Source: Enoplosus armatus (Eukaryota; Chordata; Actinopteri; Centrarchiformes; Enoplosidae). From it: DNA of 64,000 nucleotides. Positions within the stretch are counted from its first letter, which is position 1. Every line of letters begins with the position of its first letter. The stretch is taken from positions 9,444,048 through 9,508,047 of the forward strand of contig NC_092190.1 in assembly GCF_043641665.1 (NCBI RefSeq), in the 5' to 3' direction. Both the position numbers and the translations under genes were made by a program. Shown piece by piece: positions 13,072 through 24,759 of the stretch. The notes beneath the pieces are model-generated. The model made no database searches, had not been told where the DNA came from, and was given only the letters and a program-made list of their open reading frames with translations.

Positions 13072-14594
13072 AAGAGAGATGAGTGATGTCTTTATACCAT
13101 TTCCCGGCTGTATCCTCTGTGTTGTTTCTTGTCACTTTGGCCCCTTTCAAATAATCCATTGGGATTAACGAATGTAATTTGTAATTTTCACATATTAACT
13201 TCTCCCCTTTTTCTTTTTCATACATAATGGGCCAAACCACAGCAGTGTTTAACTAGTGTATCTGTCCATTGGGTGTCATCATTTAAGTCTCAGCAGGGGC
13301 CTGTAATTGACTATTGTTCCAGTGTGGTAAACACAAACTCCTTCTTTTCCTTTCCTTCAGCCCTCCCTCAGCGATGAATAATTCCACCACATCAATTGAC
13401 GGCCGTCCCAGGACACATTTTTTAATGCCTGATGAATCTTTAAATCTCAGTTATTGACTGAAGAGCAAACGGCACATTACAGTGCATTCACACATATGGC
13501 CAAACCTCAGAGAGATCTGCCTTTAAATTAGATTATTATTGGTCATATTTGCCTCATATTTCTCCGTCTCTTTGGAAATGGATATACTTTGATCATTTCC
13601 CCTCTGTTTCCCACTCACACTCTCTCTCTACCCGGACTACCACACTTTGTCTCTCCTTGTCTCTCTCTCCTCTCCGTGGCTGCCTCTGCTTCTGATTTAA
13701 ACACGCAGCAGGGGGTTGTGGGTAGAGACTCACGCTGTGAAGGATCTCTCTGACTCAGGGAGAGCTGAAGGTCAAACACACTCATGATCAGAACCACAGG
13801 ATGACACTGAAGAGGTGGAATATAAAGAGTACAGGGATGAAAGCCACGGAGATAAGTTCTGTTCTCTCAGCAGTGTTTCCAGCGGAGACAGGCAGTTCAG
13901 GACACTTCTGTAAACACCAGCTTGTACGGCTCACAGTGGAGGAGCTCACAGAGATGATTTACCTGCTAATAGCTGCTCGGATATATTCACATATACAATG
14001 AATCAATGAAAAGAGAGCAGTATTGGCCTGATAACAGCCAAAAGCCAGACAGAGGGAGATCTTGTTATAGCCTCTGCAAAGAATATTAATAAATATAATA
14101 ACTGTGGAGATACCAACAACACAACTGTCATCTTTGCAACTTAATTTTTGTTTTGCCTGCCTTGTTTGTGTTTCTCTCTCTTCTTAATTAGACAGACCCT
14201 TGACTGACAAAGCAAACAGAACAAGATCAACAGCACGAACAAGAGAAAATCATCTGTTTCTTTGAATGGAAAACTCCTGGAGCCCAGATGAAGGTTTTTC
14301 CTTTTCCCCTTCGCAATTTTTGTTGGAAGCATTTGCATATTTCAAAAAGTCTACCAAAGAAAATAGCCCAGGGGCAGAAATGGCCGATCTGCATATTGAA
14401 GACTCGACAGAGGGCGAGGAGAGGCAGACTGAGAGAGGGAGAGAGAGAGAGAGAGTCTCTGTGTAAATGATTTGAAGAAGATCTAAAAGAAACAATAATG
14501 TCAATAAACTGACGGTGTTGTGCTTATTATTCTGGATTAATTGCGCTATTCACTACAACTAAAACAGATGATTTGCTCAGTTGGCAAGCAGTTT

Positions 14595-14597
<3 letters not shown>

Positions 14598-14631
<34 letters not shown>
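14598..14631. repeat. (GA)n microsatellite
   Basis: Perfect GA dinucleotide run of about 17 units. A shorter, interrupted GA-rich stretch lies upstream at 14428-14455. Confidence 0.95.
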
Positions 14632-14633
<2 letters not shown>

Positions 14634-14861
14634 CAGAAAGAAAAATGTGCATCATAAGAAGGCCTCTTCACCCAGCTTCCTTCATGAATAACAAATAGAG
14701 GACCCAGAGCTGTGACCAGCCAGCACAACACATGAAAAACATTACTGCATTCCCCGAGTCGTCTGGTTTTCTCTACATGGTGCTGGTAGGCTGGAAATGT
14801 GAAACACTGGTGTTTTCGTACAGCTTCTCTGTTTTTACTGAACACAGTTCAACAATTAACA

Positions 14862-15190
14862 GGTTTTATAGGCTGTGGAATTAATAATTAGTTATATTTT
14901 TACTTTTATAAGTTGTATCCAGCTTTACAAATGGTTAATAAATCATTTAGTAATTCCTTAAAAGCTGAAAAAGTCTGAAAAATCCCTCTGGCTGGTATAT
15001 CCTCCTCTCGTATACGCTTATAAATGGTAATTAGTCGTTAATCAGTCAAGGGTTATTACAATCAGTCAGCAGTTGTGAATGTGAGGTTTATAAATTGTAA
15101 CTGTTGGCCTTGATATTTTCTAATAAATGATTTACTAATGCCTTACAGACCAGTTACAAGCCATTAATAAAACTGCACATATAAACATAT
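14862..15190. repeat. Probable AT-rich dispersed repeat (TTAATAAATGATTTA type)
   Basis: Contains repeated ATGGTTAATAAATCATTTAG, TAATAAATGATTTACTAATG and CATTAATAAAA motifs. Similar motif strings recur at 15760-15995 and 11280-11345, suggesting related copies of one fish element. Boundaries are not definable by eye. Confidence 0.4.
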
Positions 15191-15485
15191 TGACAATAAA
15201 GTTATCTGTGGCTAAACAGACAGATCAATCAATCAATCAATCAGGAGGAGCTGGGGGTGTTTGAGACAGCACAATCTTTACTTTCATAACAACCATTTCG
15301 ATATCTGTTGATATATTATCTATGTTATGATATGATACAGATTCCTGGACAAACTTAATGTAGATGCACTCCTCTCATTTGTTTTGCATGGGTCTCTGTA
15401 TATCATCTGCAATATATCAATTTTGATTATATTTAGAATTCTTAAAACCACAAAGACTATAGTAACTATAGTTACAATGTCTAAT

Positions 15486-15511
15486 ATGTGTGTGTGTGTG
15501 TGTGTGTGTGT
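15486..15511. repeat. (GT)n microsatellite
   Basis: Perfect GT dinucleotide run of about 13 units. Confidence 0.95.
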
Positions 15512-15759
15512 TGGAAATAAAGCATGGAATGTGAAAAAAGCCAGTAATAAAACTAAAAATTAAACTAAACATTTTAGGGATTCAGGTTTAAAAAACATTG
15601 CTCTGTTTTTGTGTTTTTGAGGTGCATGAAGAACTGCTTTGCCTTTTTAGGTCACTCACTATAAAGACAGTTTGATCACAAACCATCGGAACAAGGGCTG
15701 CAGAACATCTGGACCAAAATCAGTGTATTAATTCATTAACATCCACGACTGCAGACTTG

Positions 15760-15995
15760 GGGTATTGTAAGAACCCTTTATTAATGACTTGTAAACATTT
15801 ATAACCAAGTGTTAGAATAAATGCTGGAGGAAGATACACCAGCTGATGAGATATTTTCACTATGTGCTTATTAATGGTTAAGAACTGATCTGTTAAGCAT
15901 CAGTAAACGATTTATTAACCATTACTAAAGCCAATAGTTTCAACATTTTTATACCCTTATACAGTAAACAGTGTTTTATTAGAAAGTGATACTTA
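15760..15995. repeat. Probable second copy of the AT-rich dispersed repeat
   Basis: CCCTTTATTAATGACTTGTA, TGCTTATTAATGGTTAAGAA and CGATTTATTAACCATTACTA share their motif order with the 14862-15190 stretch. It resembles an old, diverged copy. Confidence 0.4.
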
Positions 15996-16213
15996 TTCTT
16001 CAAGTTGGTATCTAACATTAAAGGATTCATTAATTTCCTCTGCCATTACAAGTGTTAAAGGATAAAGCAGCTGAATTTAAAGTATTTAAATAAAGCGGAT
16101 TATTCACTATAAATGCAGTGTTTTGTTGTGTCATGTATTGCGTTGTGCAGCCGGTGATGCTGCCTTTAGTTCAGCTGAGTTGCATGAGTGAGTGTGTCAT
16201 TGTGCTCCCTCAG

Positions 16214-16349
16214 GGATGAACCCCTGAGTGCCATCCTGTCCCCCCAAAAAGGTCGCTGGACTATTGAAGAGATGTTGCAGAACACCCTGACCAGTTACCA
16301 TGGTGATTTTGGAAATTTTTACCATGGGAGATTAAACAGTATAACATGA
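16214..16349 (+). other. Exon-like open frame, unrecognised
   Basis: After a good acceptor (TGTGCTCCCTCAG|GG) a frame stays open for 44 codons from GAT at 16215 to TGA. Its first 30 residues look protein-like (DEPLSAILSPQKGRW, then TIEEMLQNTL), and there is no low-complexity sequence. No strong donor follows: CATG|GTGATT is weak. It does not join in phase with the frames at 8099-8632. It could be a lone exon, an exon of a lost gene, or chance. No family recognised. Confidence 0.18.
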
Positions 16350-17450
16350 AAGATGATTAACTTTAAAATTCCTCAACTGTTTATTGAGAGTGATTCTGTA
16401 TCTGCATTACTCAGTGAGTTTATTGTGACCTTAAAGTACTTTAATGCATTTTAATCTCCTTTTTTGAAAGCCTAATAATAATATGATTAATAATAATATG
16501 ACAAACACCTAGCTACTTTTGCTGATAAATCATATAGCTTATTTCTATTGCTACAAATGTCTTTTCTCAAACTCATCCTAAAATCGGATAAATCTAAAGG
16601 TAGTTTGGAACATGATAAATGAACATAATGGTGGGTAGTTGGATTTAAATGTTATGATAAAAGTCTCAGTTTGTGTTGCAGGTTGGGCAAATACATTTTG
16701 TGTATCTATTTATCTTTTACCTTTTGGACAAGATCCAAGACAAATCCTGCTGAAAAGCATAAATTAGCACATTTATTGGGCTGCACCTGGCTCTCTCCTC
16801 CAGTCCCCAAACTTCATGCGTCTCAGTCGATGCTTTACTCTCTTCAAGGCCCTTAAATCTGTAGCAAAGCCGTGGAAGAAAATTCCCCATGACACGTTTA
16901 TTTAACAGGCCATCCATAAACTGGCCCAGCATGGAAACATCCCACCAGAACCGGTTTGTTTTGGGGTGTTTTTTTTTTTTTTTTGAAGATGGAAAAATCT
17001 AACTATTGGCCGGTTTTGTGCACCTTCAGCGCTCAGCAGTGCGGCGCGTCACGCCACTGTGGCCTTTACTTTACCATATGAAAAGAAGAGCGCATTAAGA
17101 TGCAAGAGGCGTACAAAACCTCCTATGTACCCAAAGCCGACTTGAGTATCCTTGACACAGGCCTCGGTTGCTCTGTGTTATTATGAAAGAGATAACAACA
17201 TATATATAGACGGCATTATTTGTCTGGTATCACTAACTCCAGTGGCTTCATAACCTCAGAATGTGTTGAAGACATATAATAATAATAATACTCTATCTAC
17301 ATTCATTTATATATATACTTTGGAAGAAGTCTGGTTTGGTCGCAGGGTTTCTTACCCTGTTTCTCCAGATGATACATGCAGACTTACAGACACGGCCAGA
17401 CTGTTCTGTGTCTCTGTCTTTTTTGTCTATTGTAATATTTTCGAGCATAT
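16350..17450. other. pou3f3: Proximal upstream region of pou3f3
   Basis: Non-coding. It holds an AATAATATGATTAATAATAA stretch (around 16477), a T tract at about 16969-16984, TATATATA strings at about 17199 and 17309, and an increasing GC and CpG content towards 17470. The leader and promoter of pou3f3 should lie between about 17050 and 17650; no single TATA box can be chosen with confidence. Confidence 0.4.
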
Positions 17451-17617
17451 TGTTGCTTATTTTCCTGCAGCAAGAACTTCGTGCACCCGAGGCTCGATTA
17501 AGACACAACAACTCCTCTCTGGCTGTGCGTCCAATCAGCGGGAACTATGCAGAGCCTTTCTGTTGCAATTGGATGGAGACGGGAGAGGAATACGCAGCCT
17601 TGGCACAACGTAAACAC

Positions 17618-18077
17618 ATGCTCGTCTCCTTCGCTCCACAGAGGACTCGCCGGATTGAGTAGATGGAGTGAGCGAAACTACCGAGAGGACCCGAGAGAGG
17701 CTTTAAAGTTTTTGTCATGATCATTTAGTCGCTTTAAGAAGTGAATATCAGAAGAGACGGGTTCTAAGTGAGCGGTGCAACAGCTCCGCAGTTTGGCACG
17801 GATCAAAGAAGGTGTTTTTCCATATCATCAGGTCTGTGGATTACGCACGGCGGAGATTCCGGGACAGAGAAAAGTTTTGAAGACTATTGTTTTGTTGCAC
17901 AGGAATGCTAAGAGAGCGTGTTTTGTCACACAGGTCTCAGCACGCACGAGTTGCTATATAACTAAAATTATCATCTGAGCCTCGATGGAGTGATTTCGCA
18001 CCTTTGTTTTTCTTTTTTTTTACCAATCGCACAAAATCTTCCCTCATGCTGACAGACTGAATTCATTCATGGATTAG
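17618..18077 (+). promoter_or_regulatory. pou3f3: pou3f3 5' leader with a cluster of short upstream ORFs
   Basis: Seven short ATG-initiated ORFs precede the main start: 17618-17662, 17663-17671 (ATG GAG TGA), 17717-17728, 17905-17961 (18 codons), 17985-17993 (again ATG GAG TGA), 18046-18060 and 18069-18077 (ATG GAT TAG). Leader extent is inferred from composition, not from a transcript. Minimal uORFs of this kind commonly dampen or condition translation of the main ORF. Confidence 0.5.
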
Positions 18078-18143
18078 AATAAAGTGGGACTTAAACTAAA
18101 CACCAGAAGAGAGAAATCGATTTTAGGATATATGCTTTGGGGG

Positions 18144-19412
18144 ATGGCAACAGCCACCTCGAGTCCATACCTAGCCAGCAGCAGGATTTTATCCGGCCCG
18201 GTCCTTCACTCGGATCGGAGGGGTGGTGGCATGCAGCCGGGCAGCACCGCTGTGACCACGGTGTCTAGTGGATACAGAGGGGACCCTTCAGTAAAGATGG
18301 TGCAGAGTGACTTCATGCAGGGAGCCATGGTGGCGAGCAACGGGGGCCACATGCTAAGCCATGCCCACCAGTGGGTGACATCGTTGCCTCACGCAGCAGC
18401 CGCAGCAGCCGCGGCCGCGGTGGCAGCAGTCGAGGCCGGCTCTCCGTGGCCCCCCAGCTCCCAGCCGCAAGACGTAAAGAGAAACGCCGGCAGGGAGGAC
18501 CTCCACTCAGGCTCCGCTCTGCACCACAGGTCCCCACATCTGGGACCACATCAGGCGCACCCGGGAAGTTGGGGAGGCACCTCCGCAGCGCACATCAGCA
18601 TCACTGAGGGGCAGCAGCAGCAACAACAGCAGCAGCAACAGTCCCTCATTTACTCCCAGACCGGCGGGTTTACAGTCAACGGGATGCTCAGCTCGCACGC
18701 GGGCCAGAGCCTCATGCACCCGGGGCTGGTGCGCGGGGAGTCCCCGGAGCTGGACCACAGCAGCCACCATCATCACCATCACCACCATAATCACCACACG
18801 CACCATCACCAGCATCACGGGGTGAGCCACGAACCGCACTCAGACGAGGACACCCCGACGTCTGATGACTTGGAGCATTTCGCCAAACAGTTCAAACAGC
18901 GGCGGATCAAGCTGGGCTTCACCCAGGCAGACGTGGGCTTAGCTTTGGGCACCCTGTACGGCAACGTGTTCTCACAGACCACCATCTGCAGGTTTGAAGC
19001 GCTTCAGCTGAGCTTTAAGAACATGTGCAAGCTGAAGCCTCTGCTGAATAAATGGCTGGAGGAGGCCGACTCCACGACCGGGAGCCCGACCAGCATCGAC
19101 AAGATCGCCACCCAGGGCAGGAAGAGGAAAAAGCGCACGTCCATCGAGGTGAGCGTAAAAGGCGCTTTGGAGAGCCACTTCCTCAAGTGTCCCAAACCAT
19201 CCGCGCAGGAGATCAACTCTCTGGCGGACACTCTGCAGCTGGAGAAGGAGGTGGTCAGAGTCTGGTTCTGCAACCGCAGGCAGAAAGAGAAGCGCATGAC
19301 GCCGCCTGGACTGCCACGCACCCCGGAGGACGCATATTCACAGGTGGGCAGCATGGGTCCTGACACACCGTCACCCTCCATAGACTGCAAGAGGATGTAC
19401 AGCGACACGTGA
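18144..19412 (+). CDS. pou3f3: POU domain class 3 transcription factor 3 (Brn-1)
   Basis: Single-exon gene for a nuclear DNA-binding regulator of neural (and, in mammals, kidney) development; 422 residues from ATG 18144 (GGGGGATGGC context, N-terminus [10 protein letters not shown] as in POU3F3). An in-frame ATG at 18132 would add four residues and is less likely. Landmarks: [20 protein letters not shown]; an alanine run (84-92); ten glutamines (157-166); a histidine-rich stretch beginning with eight His (208-215); the POU-specific domain from about 239 to 313; and the POU homeodomain 327-386, with the basic RKRKKRTS start and the recognition-helix WFCNRRQ (W374, N377). POU3F3 rather than POU3F2 is chosen from the [20 protein letters not shown] and [11 protein letters not shown] blocks. 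It is shorter than the human protein (500), mainly through smaller Gly/Pro/Ala runs. The C-terminus (DCKRMYSDT) differs from the mammalian end. The a/b fish paralogue cannot be assigned. Confidence 0.96.
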   Translation: MATATSSPYLASSRILSGPVLHSDRRGGGMQPGSTAVTTVSSGYRGDPSVKMVQSDFMQGAMVASNGGHMLSHAHQWVTSLPHAAAAAAAAAVAAVEAGSPWPPSSQPQDVKRNAGREDLHSGSALHHRSPHLGPHQAHPGSWGGTSAAHISITEGQQQQQQQQQQSLIYSQTGGFTVNGMLSSHAGQSLMHPGLVRGESPELDHSSHHHHHHHHNHHTHHHQHHGVSHEPHSDEDTPTSDDLEHFAKQFKQRRIKLGFTQADVGLALGTLYGNVFSQTTICRFEALQLSFKNMCKLKPLLNKWLEEADSTTGSPTSIDKIATQGRKRKKRTSIEVSVKGALESHFLKCPKPSAQEINSLADTLQLEKEVVRVWFCNRRQKEKRMTPPGLPRTPEDAYSQVGSMGPDTPSPSIDCKRMYSDT

Positions 19413-19771
19413 AAGAAATCTGAACAGCGTGTGTTTGAATACATCTTCCCTCAATGATATGACAGTTGATTCACTTTTCTTACAGATCCTCATGTCCCCT
19501 GATCCACAACAATAATGTTATCCAGTGTGTGTTCATTTCAGAGGAGGACAAATGTCTACTTTTATGCATCGTCGGGTATTTTTCTGCACTATGAATCAGC
19601 CTTTGGGACAGAAAATGAAAAAGCTGAACTAAAATCTGAACAGAAAATAATTCAAAGTCTATTAAAGGCCACGTTTGTTCACCAAAAGAGCCGGCAGAAT
19701 GAACATTTATCAATCTGATGCCAAGAAGTTCAAACAAAGAAAAGTTATTTCCGTATCACTGTAATGTTAAA

Positions 19772-20176
19772 AATAAACGTTCCCTTGTAATGCTGCAGAT
19801 GTTGATGTCCCACAGGCTAGACTGGGCTGTTTTTAAATGAAAGACATTGATTTAATGCGCTTTATTCAGCGTTAAGTTGTTTTTAATGAGCAATAATTTA
19901 TCTTCCTTCAAACGTGTTTCTCACCTTTGTGTTGTGTGTCAGTGGATTTATGTTGTGACACAGTTTAAGATGGTTAAAGAGCGTTTTGAAATATTTCCAG
20001 TATTGTGTTTGTTTTCCTTCATAGGAAACTTTTTTTTTTTCTTTAAATGACAAAACACATTCCCTTAAGTTTATGTTCAAGTAAGTCTGCTGTGTATTCT
20101 TGTGTGATGATTTGGACTATTTATTTTTTTTCCACTGTGTTTTTATTTTCATGGAATAGACTAATTATTTAATAAA
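19772..20176 (+). terminator. pou3f3: pou3f3 candidate poly(A) signals
   Basis: AATAAA occurs at 19772-19777 and again at 20171-20176 downstream of the stop. Either could end the transcript; the second is followed by a GT-rich stretch. Confidence 0.45.
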
Positions 20177-20234
20177 TTTGACATAAGGAAATAATTGTGT
20201 TAAAATATCTGAGGTGGCCATAAGTTTCCTTCTG

Positions 20235-20258
20235 ACACACACACACACACACACACAC
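20235..20258. repeat. (CA)n microsatellite
   Basis: Perfect AC run of about 12 units just beyond the pou3f3 3' end. Confidence 0.92.
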
Positions 20259-20513
20259 CCACCATTATCTATCATTTTAGTTCACACTTTTGCAGTGAAA
20301 TATGAAACATGTAGTCAGATGCTTTTCAATGGATATTGTCAAATAAACCAATAAGGCTCTAAGTGTCGAAACGGCAATTTAAATGATCTTTCATGGGAAT
20401 CAAAGCCAATATACCGACATTGTCCTGTAAGTTATATAAAGAAGTTAAAAGGCATAACGTCTTTGAATAGATCCATGCTATTCTACCTGGGATTTCTTGT
20501 TAATAGCAGCTTC

Positions 20514-20849
20514 TAGAGCTGCAACGACTAATCGATTAATCAAGATGAGAAACCAACTACTCGAATAACACAAAACTTTGATAACTGATCAATTTGTTTC
20601 GTAATTTTTCAAGCAAAAATGCCAAACTTCTTAGATATCAGCATTTGATGATTTTCTTTGCCATATATGATAATAAACTGAATATCTTTGAGTTTTGGAC
20701 TGTTGGTTGAATAAAACAAGCTATTGGGATGCATCGTCTTATGCGGTGGGAAATTATAACCATTTTTAAAGTTTAAAGACAAAACGATTAATCGAGAACT
20801 TAATGGGGCAGATTCATCAATAATGAAAATAATCATTAGCTGCAGCCCC
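20514..20849 (+). mobile_element. Short non-autonomous element with terminal inverted repeats, family D
   Basis: The left end AGAGCTGCAACGACTAATCG and the right end ATAATCATTAGCTGCAGCCC are imperfect inverted repeats, with ATTAATCGA-type motifs inside both ends. About 336 bases with no coding capacity. Related ends or interiors occur at 30232-30440, 53430-53664, 53997-54242, 57812-57962 and 63765-63935. I recognise it as a common teleost MITE-like repeat (consensus ends GGGCTGCAACTAACGATTA). The superfamily is not assigned here. Confidence 0.8.
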
Positions 20850-23800
20850 AGCAGCTTCATTAAGTTATCACCATTTATACTGTAATATAAATCAAAATAA
20901 TGTCACTAGCCAACACCATTTCACAGTTTTTATGCCTCCCATGTTGCCCCGATTGAAACTGATTGAACTCATCACATGAGTCTGTTGTTGGAGTTTGCCT
21001 CTACATTTATGTGTGATATACTGCATATCAGTCCAGCCACAACACATCCCTGTGGCAGCGCTATGGACTGCAGCTCTGTGGATCACAGCCAACAGAGGTC
21101 AGCTATTCCAGCTGGCAGTTCACCTCGGCAGCGGTTGCCAAGGTGACAACGAGATGGAGGGACACGAGCGGATCTTTAGCCACAGTTGATGGGTTTGGCA
21201 GATAGACGGGCTCTGAGAAACAACCTGCGTCTCTTCTCTCCATCTCTGATGGATACAAACATGACCCACAATAACACATACGCGCAGAAACATACACACG
21301 CACCAGCTGATGTTTCAAATCAAATACCTCATTGATAATAAAGATTGGGGCGGGAGAGTCGTGGAAAAATCAGAGAGGAAGCGGCGGTTGTAGTGAAACT
21401 TGTAGGGAGGTCAAAGGTCTGCTGGCAAAGTAGCTGCCGGCAAACTCAACAGAACACTGAGGAATGAACACAAACCTGGAAGTTAATGCATTACTGCAAA
21501 TGTTTTAATAACAGTTTAAGTGTGTATTTCAGAAGCTTGCACATTGACTCAAATAAAAACAAACGGGTGGCTGACACACACATGGTTGGTAACTCTGTCA
21601 ATCTTCATGTTGTTCTTGATTATATTGTTTTTATGGATTTCTGTCCCTTTTGGAGCAACATGTGTCCCAACAATGCCAATACTAAATAAATTTTACTATT
21701 ACTGTTAAAACACACATTCAGACAGGCACACAAATATGTCAAAAAGGGTGCAAGGTGTGTGGGTGTGTGTCTTCGCTGAACATTGGCAGGATTTAGGGGA
21801 AACTCTGGCCCTGTGGGTTATAAATAGCAGTCTGCCTGCATGAATGGGTGGTTTGAATGAGTCTTTACACGTCAGCTTGTGGAGCCGTCGTCACTCCAGG
21901 TCAATTTTCAATCCCTTAACAGGCCGACGGGAGACAAGAACGTATTTACGTATGTAAGAGGACGTGTTGGCGGTACTTCACCTGCTTATGAGGCCAACAC
22001 CTAAGAAAGAAGACACATTAGACACCTTGTTGAGGCTGTTATTGGTGTTTTTGTGTTTTTCACTTTAACTACAACTTCCTGTAAAATTTAAAGATAAAAC
22101 CATGTCAAAATCATTTCAGCAAACTCAAAAATGCATACAGAAAATTGAGCTGTTTTTCTCAGCTTCAGATAAGTTGACATTTTGCTGAAACAATGTCAGC
22201 GTCTGACGTGTTGACTTGTTATTTCTTGCTATGGAGTGGCCATACAGAGTTTGTCAGCATCAAGTAACTTACACAGCGCTCTGTCATGAAAACCAATCGC
22301 AGTCTACATGTCAAACACACACTATTAATGCAAAGGAAAACTTCTGCATGCTCTCAGCTACCACAGTAATATCACACAGAGGTGGAAAGGTGGTAACCAC
22401 AGCTCACTGTAATCATCTACCGATGCCACTTAATATGATATATTCCCACCGAGCTGCAAAAGCACAAGTTCTCTGATAAAAATGGAGGCAAAACTCTAAG
22501 CCTGCAGGATTGCAGCTTGATCCCCTCAAAGCTTAGCGATGTAAAGATGGGAGATAAGGCTGGAATTGGAGGATAAAAAGCCCTTTAAAGGGTTTTGTCA
22601 TCACACGGCGCTAGGTGTCTTCTCTGAATATTAATGCCGGGATCTGAAGGTACAAGCTGATGATGTTACAGTAACCTGGACCCAAAACCCCTCAATCAAC
22701 AGAAATGGCTCAGCTCACATAAAGGGCACCTGTGCTTATGATGATAGTAAAATGTGCAGTCAGTGCTCGTGCATATATGTGCTACTTAAATTTAGCGTTA
22801 TTCATCAGTGGAGTATTGTTTCTTGCATCACTGAAACACAGAATATTTGCAGTTACACACCACCTACTCCAATAAAAACTGCTATAATTGCTCATAATTG
22901 CTCTTAAAGCCTTGTTCAGAGGTACTTTACAGAAAGCAATTATTGTATGATAATCCCCTCTTCAGTGCTTGTTGTTTGTGCACAGTCACATACACAAACC
23001 TAAACCCATTCAAATAATTATTTTACAACAGCAAAGTTTTAATCTACAACTATTTCACTGTGGGTTGCTCATTATCAGCACCCAATGTTTGGTGTTAATT
23101 ATTTTCACATTGCAGAGGTTGGTTGACCACTAAAGTCTAACACTGATTAACACATTGTGGTGTACTCAGTGTGAAAACTCATAACACACACGACTCCTAC
23201 CTGGAGTCAGAGGCAGCTCCGGGCATGAATACAAGAACCCAGAAAGTGCATTTTGGGTGGTTGTAATGACAAACCTGTTGTCCTGAATTGTCTGCACAAT
23301 ATTGTTACTGGTGTAGGTTTTCTCCTCTCCTACTGAATATTCTGATTCACTGGTGAACATTTTTCACTTTGCCCGTGTTTGCTTTTTTTGGTGAATGATG
23401 GAGTACCAAAGTCTCTCCATCAGGAAGAAATTAAAGCAAACATCTGTGGAATAATGGACAGGGAAATGAATTCTCTCACTAGCAAGCTTGTTGTGTGGGT
23501 GCCACTGAACGTGACGAGCATGCATGTGCCAGACCGGTGGAGTGGAACTCGTTTGATGGGCATGTTCAACACATGGGCACGATGCCAATTTAGACAAGCA
23601 TGCCCATGAAAAGAATCTCTGCCTGCATGCTAAGTGTGTGAATGCAAGCGTGTGTGAAGATTGAGAATACACCAGTTTTCTTATATAAAATCAAAATGAA
23701 TTACAATTAAACTGCCTTTAGAAAATCTGTCTGCAGATGTGATTCTGCACATCTGGACTCAGCATTTTATCACTGATGTGTGATATCCCCCCTCTCCAAA

Positions 23801-24759
23801 ATAGGCTACAATATAAGAATTTTACCAATTTATAGAGTCAAAGCTGCTGCTGTAAAATTATTATAGACATGTGATGCTCTAAAAAGAGGTGATGCAACTT
23901 AAATAAATTATAATAAAAAAACTATAAATACCTAGAAAGAAAAACCCCTAAACATATCAAAAACACAATTTTTGTCTCAAAAAGCAACTAAACAACAAAA
24001 GGCCAAATGGATGTGAGGTACAATGCTGCCATCTACTGAACGAAATAATTAATGCAGGTTTCTGAATTTTTACACTGCAAGGGGGCACTGACTCTGTGGC
24101 AAATGAACTCAATTTGACATAACAGGATTAATGAAATATGTTTGTAAAAAATGTAGTACTAATTCAAGAGGAGAAAACCAGAACCCAAGCTTGGATGTTT
24201 GAGGCAGTAGACGTGAGTGTGAGTTTGTCGTTGGCCTTATAGAGTGAAGACCCCATATTACGATTGATTATATACGTATACATAATGTGCAGAGGTAATG
24301 ATACATTGAAAAGCTTGGAAATAAGGGCTAAAGATGTTTTAAATTTACATTCTTTTAAATGTGTCCCTTTTTGTACTCTACAGTAAACCCAATGACTTAA
24401 TGGACTTGTCATTCAGTTAACTACTACATTATTTTTATAGGTTAAAGACTGGAGCAAATGCTTATCTTTAATATTATTATTGTGTGTTTAAGATTCCATA
24501 ATAGGCCCATGACCCATTTGTCTTTAGTCAAAATGCTGTAAATATTATGTTTATTGCTGTCACACCCGAAACCTGCAGTTATACAGTATATATATGTGTA
24601 GGTGGTCTATACGTAAATCGGACCAGTTATTAGTCAGTTATTACTAATATTATCATTCTTATTATTTCCTTTGTTGTTTTTGTTGTGGTAGCCTACGTTC
24701 CGGAAAGCAAATTTGATTTTTTTTATTTATTTTTTTTACAGTGCAGATATTTTGGCATC

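Larger units (their letters stand above)
8633..16200. other. Non-coding pou3f3 upstream region
   Basis: No supported gene. Contents: a repeated block (10994-11064 and 11170-11232), stretches rich in TAATAAAT/TTATTAA motifs (11260-11360, 14862-15190, 15760-15995), and CA, GA and GT microsatellites. Two stretches look like conserved non-coding DNA: about 13370-13560 (TGAATAATTCC, TTTAAATTAGATTATTATTG) and 14300-14400, which contains the octamer-type site ATTTGCATAT at 14331-14340, a potential POU-factor binding site. The longest frames (e.g. 9849-10277) contain low-complexity or non-protein-like sequence. Confidence 0.45.

Noticed and set aside
18084..18143. In-frame extension upstream of the pou3f3 start
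   Set aside because: The extension starts at GTG, not ATG. The family N-terminus MATA..S.PYL begins at 18144. The ATG at 18132 would add only four residues.
19004..19444. 146-codon minus-strand frame over the POU domain
   Set aside because: Antisense shadow of the POU and homeodomain coding sequence, with no independent features.
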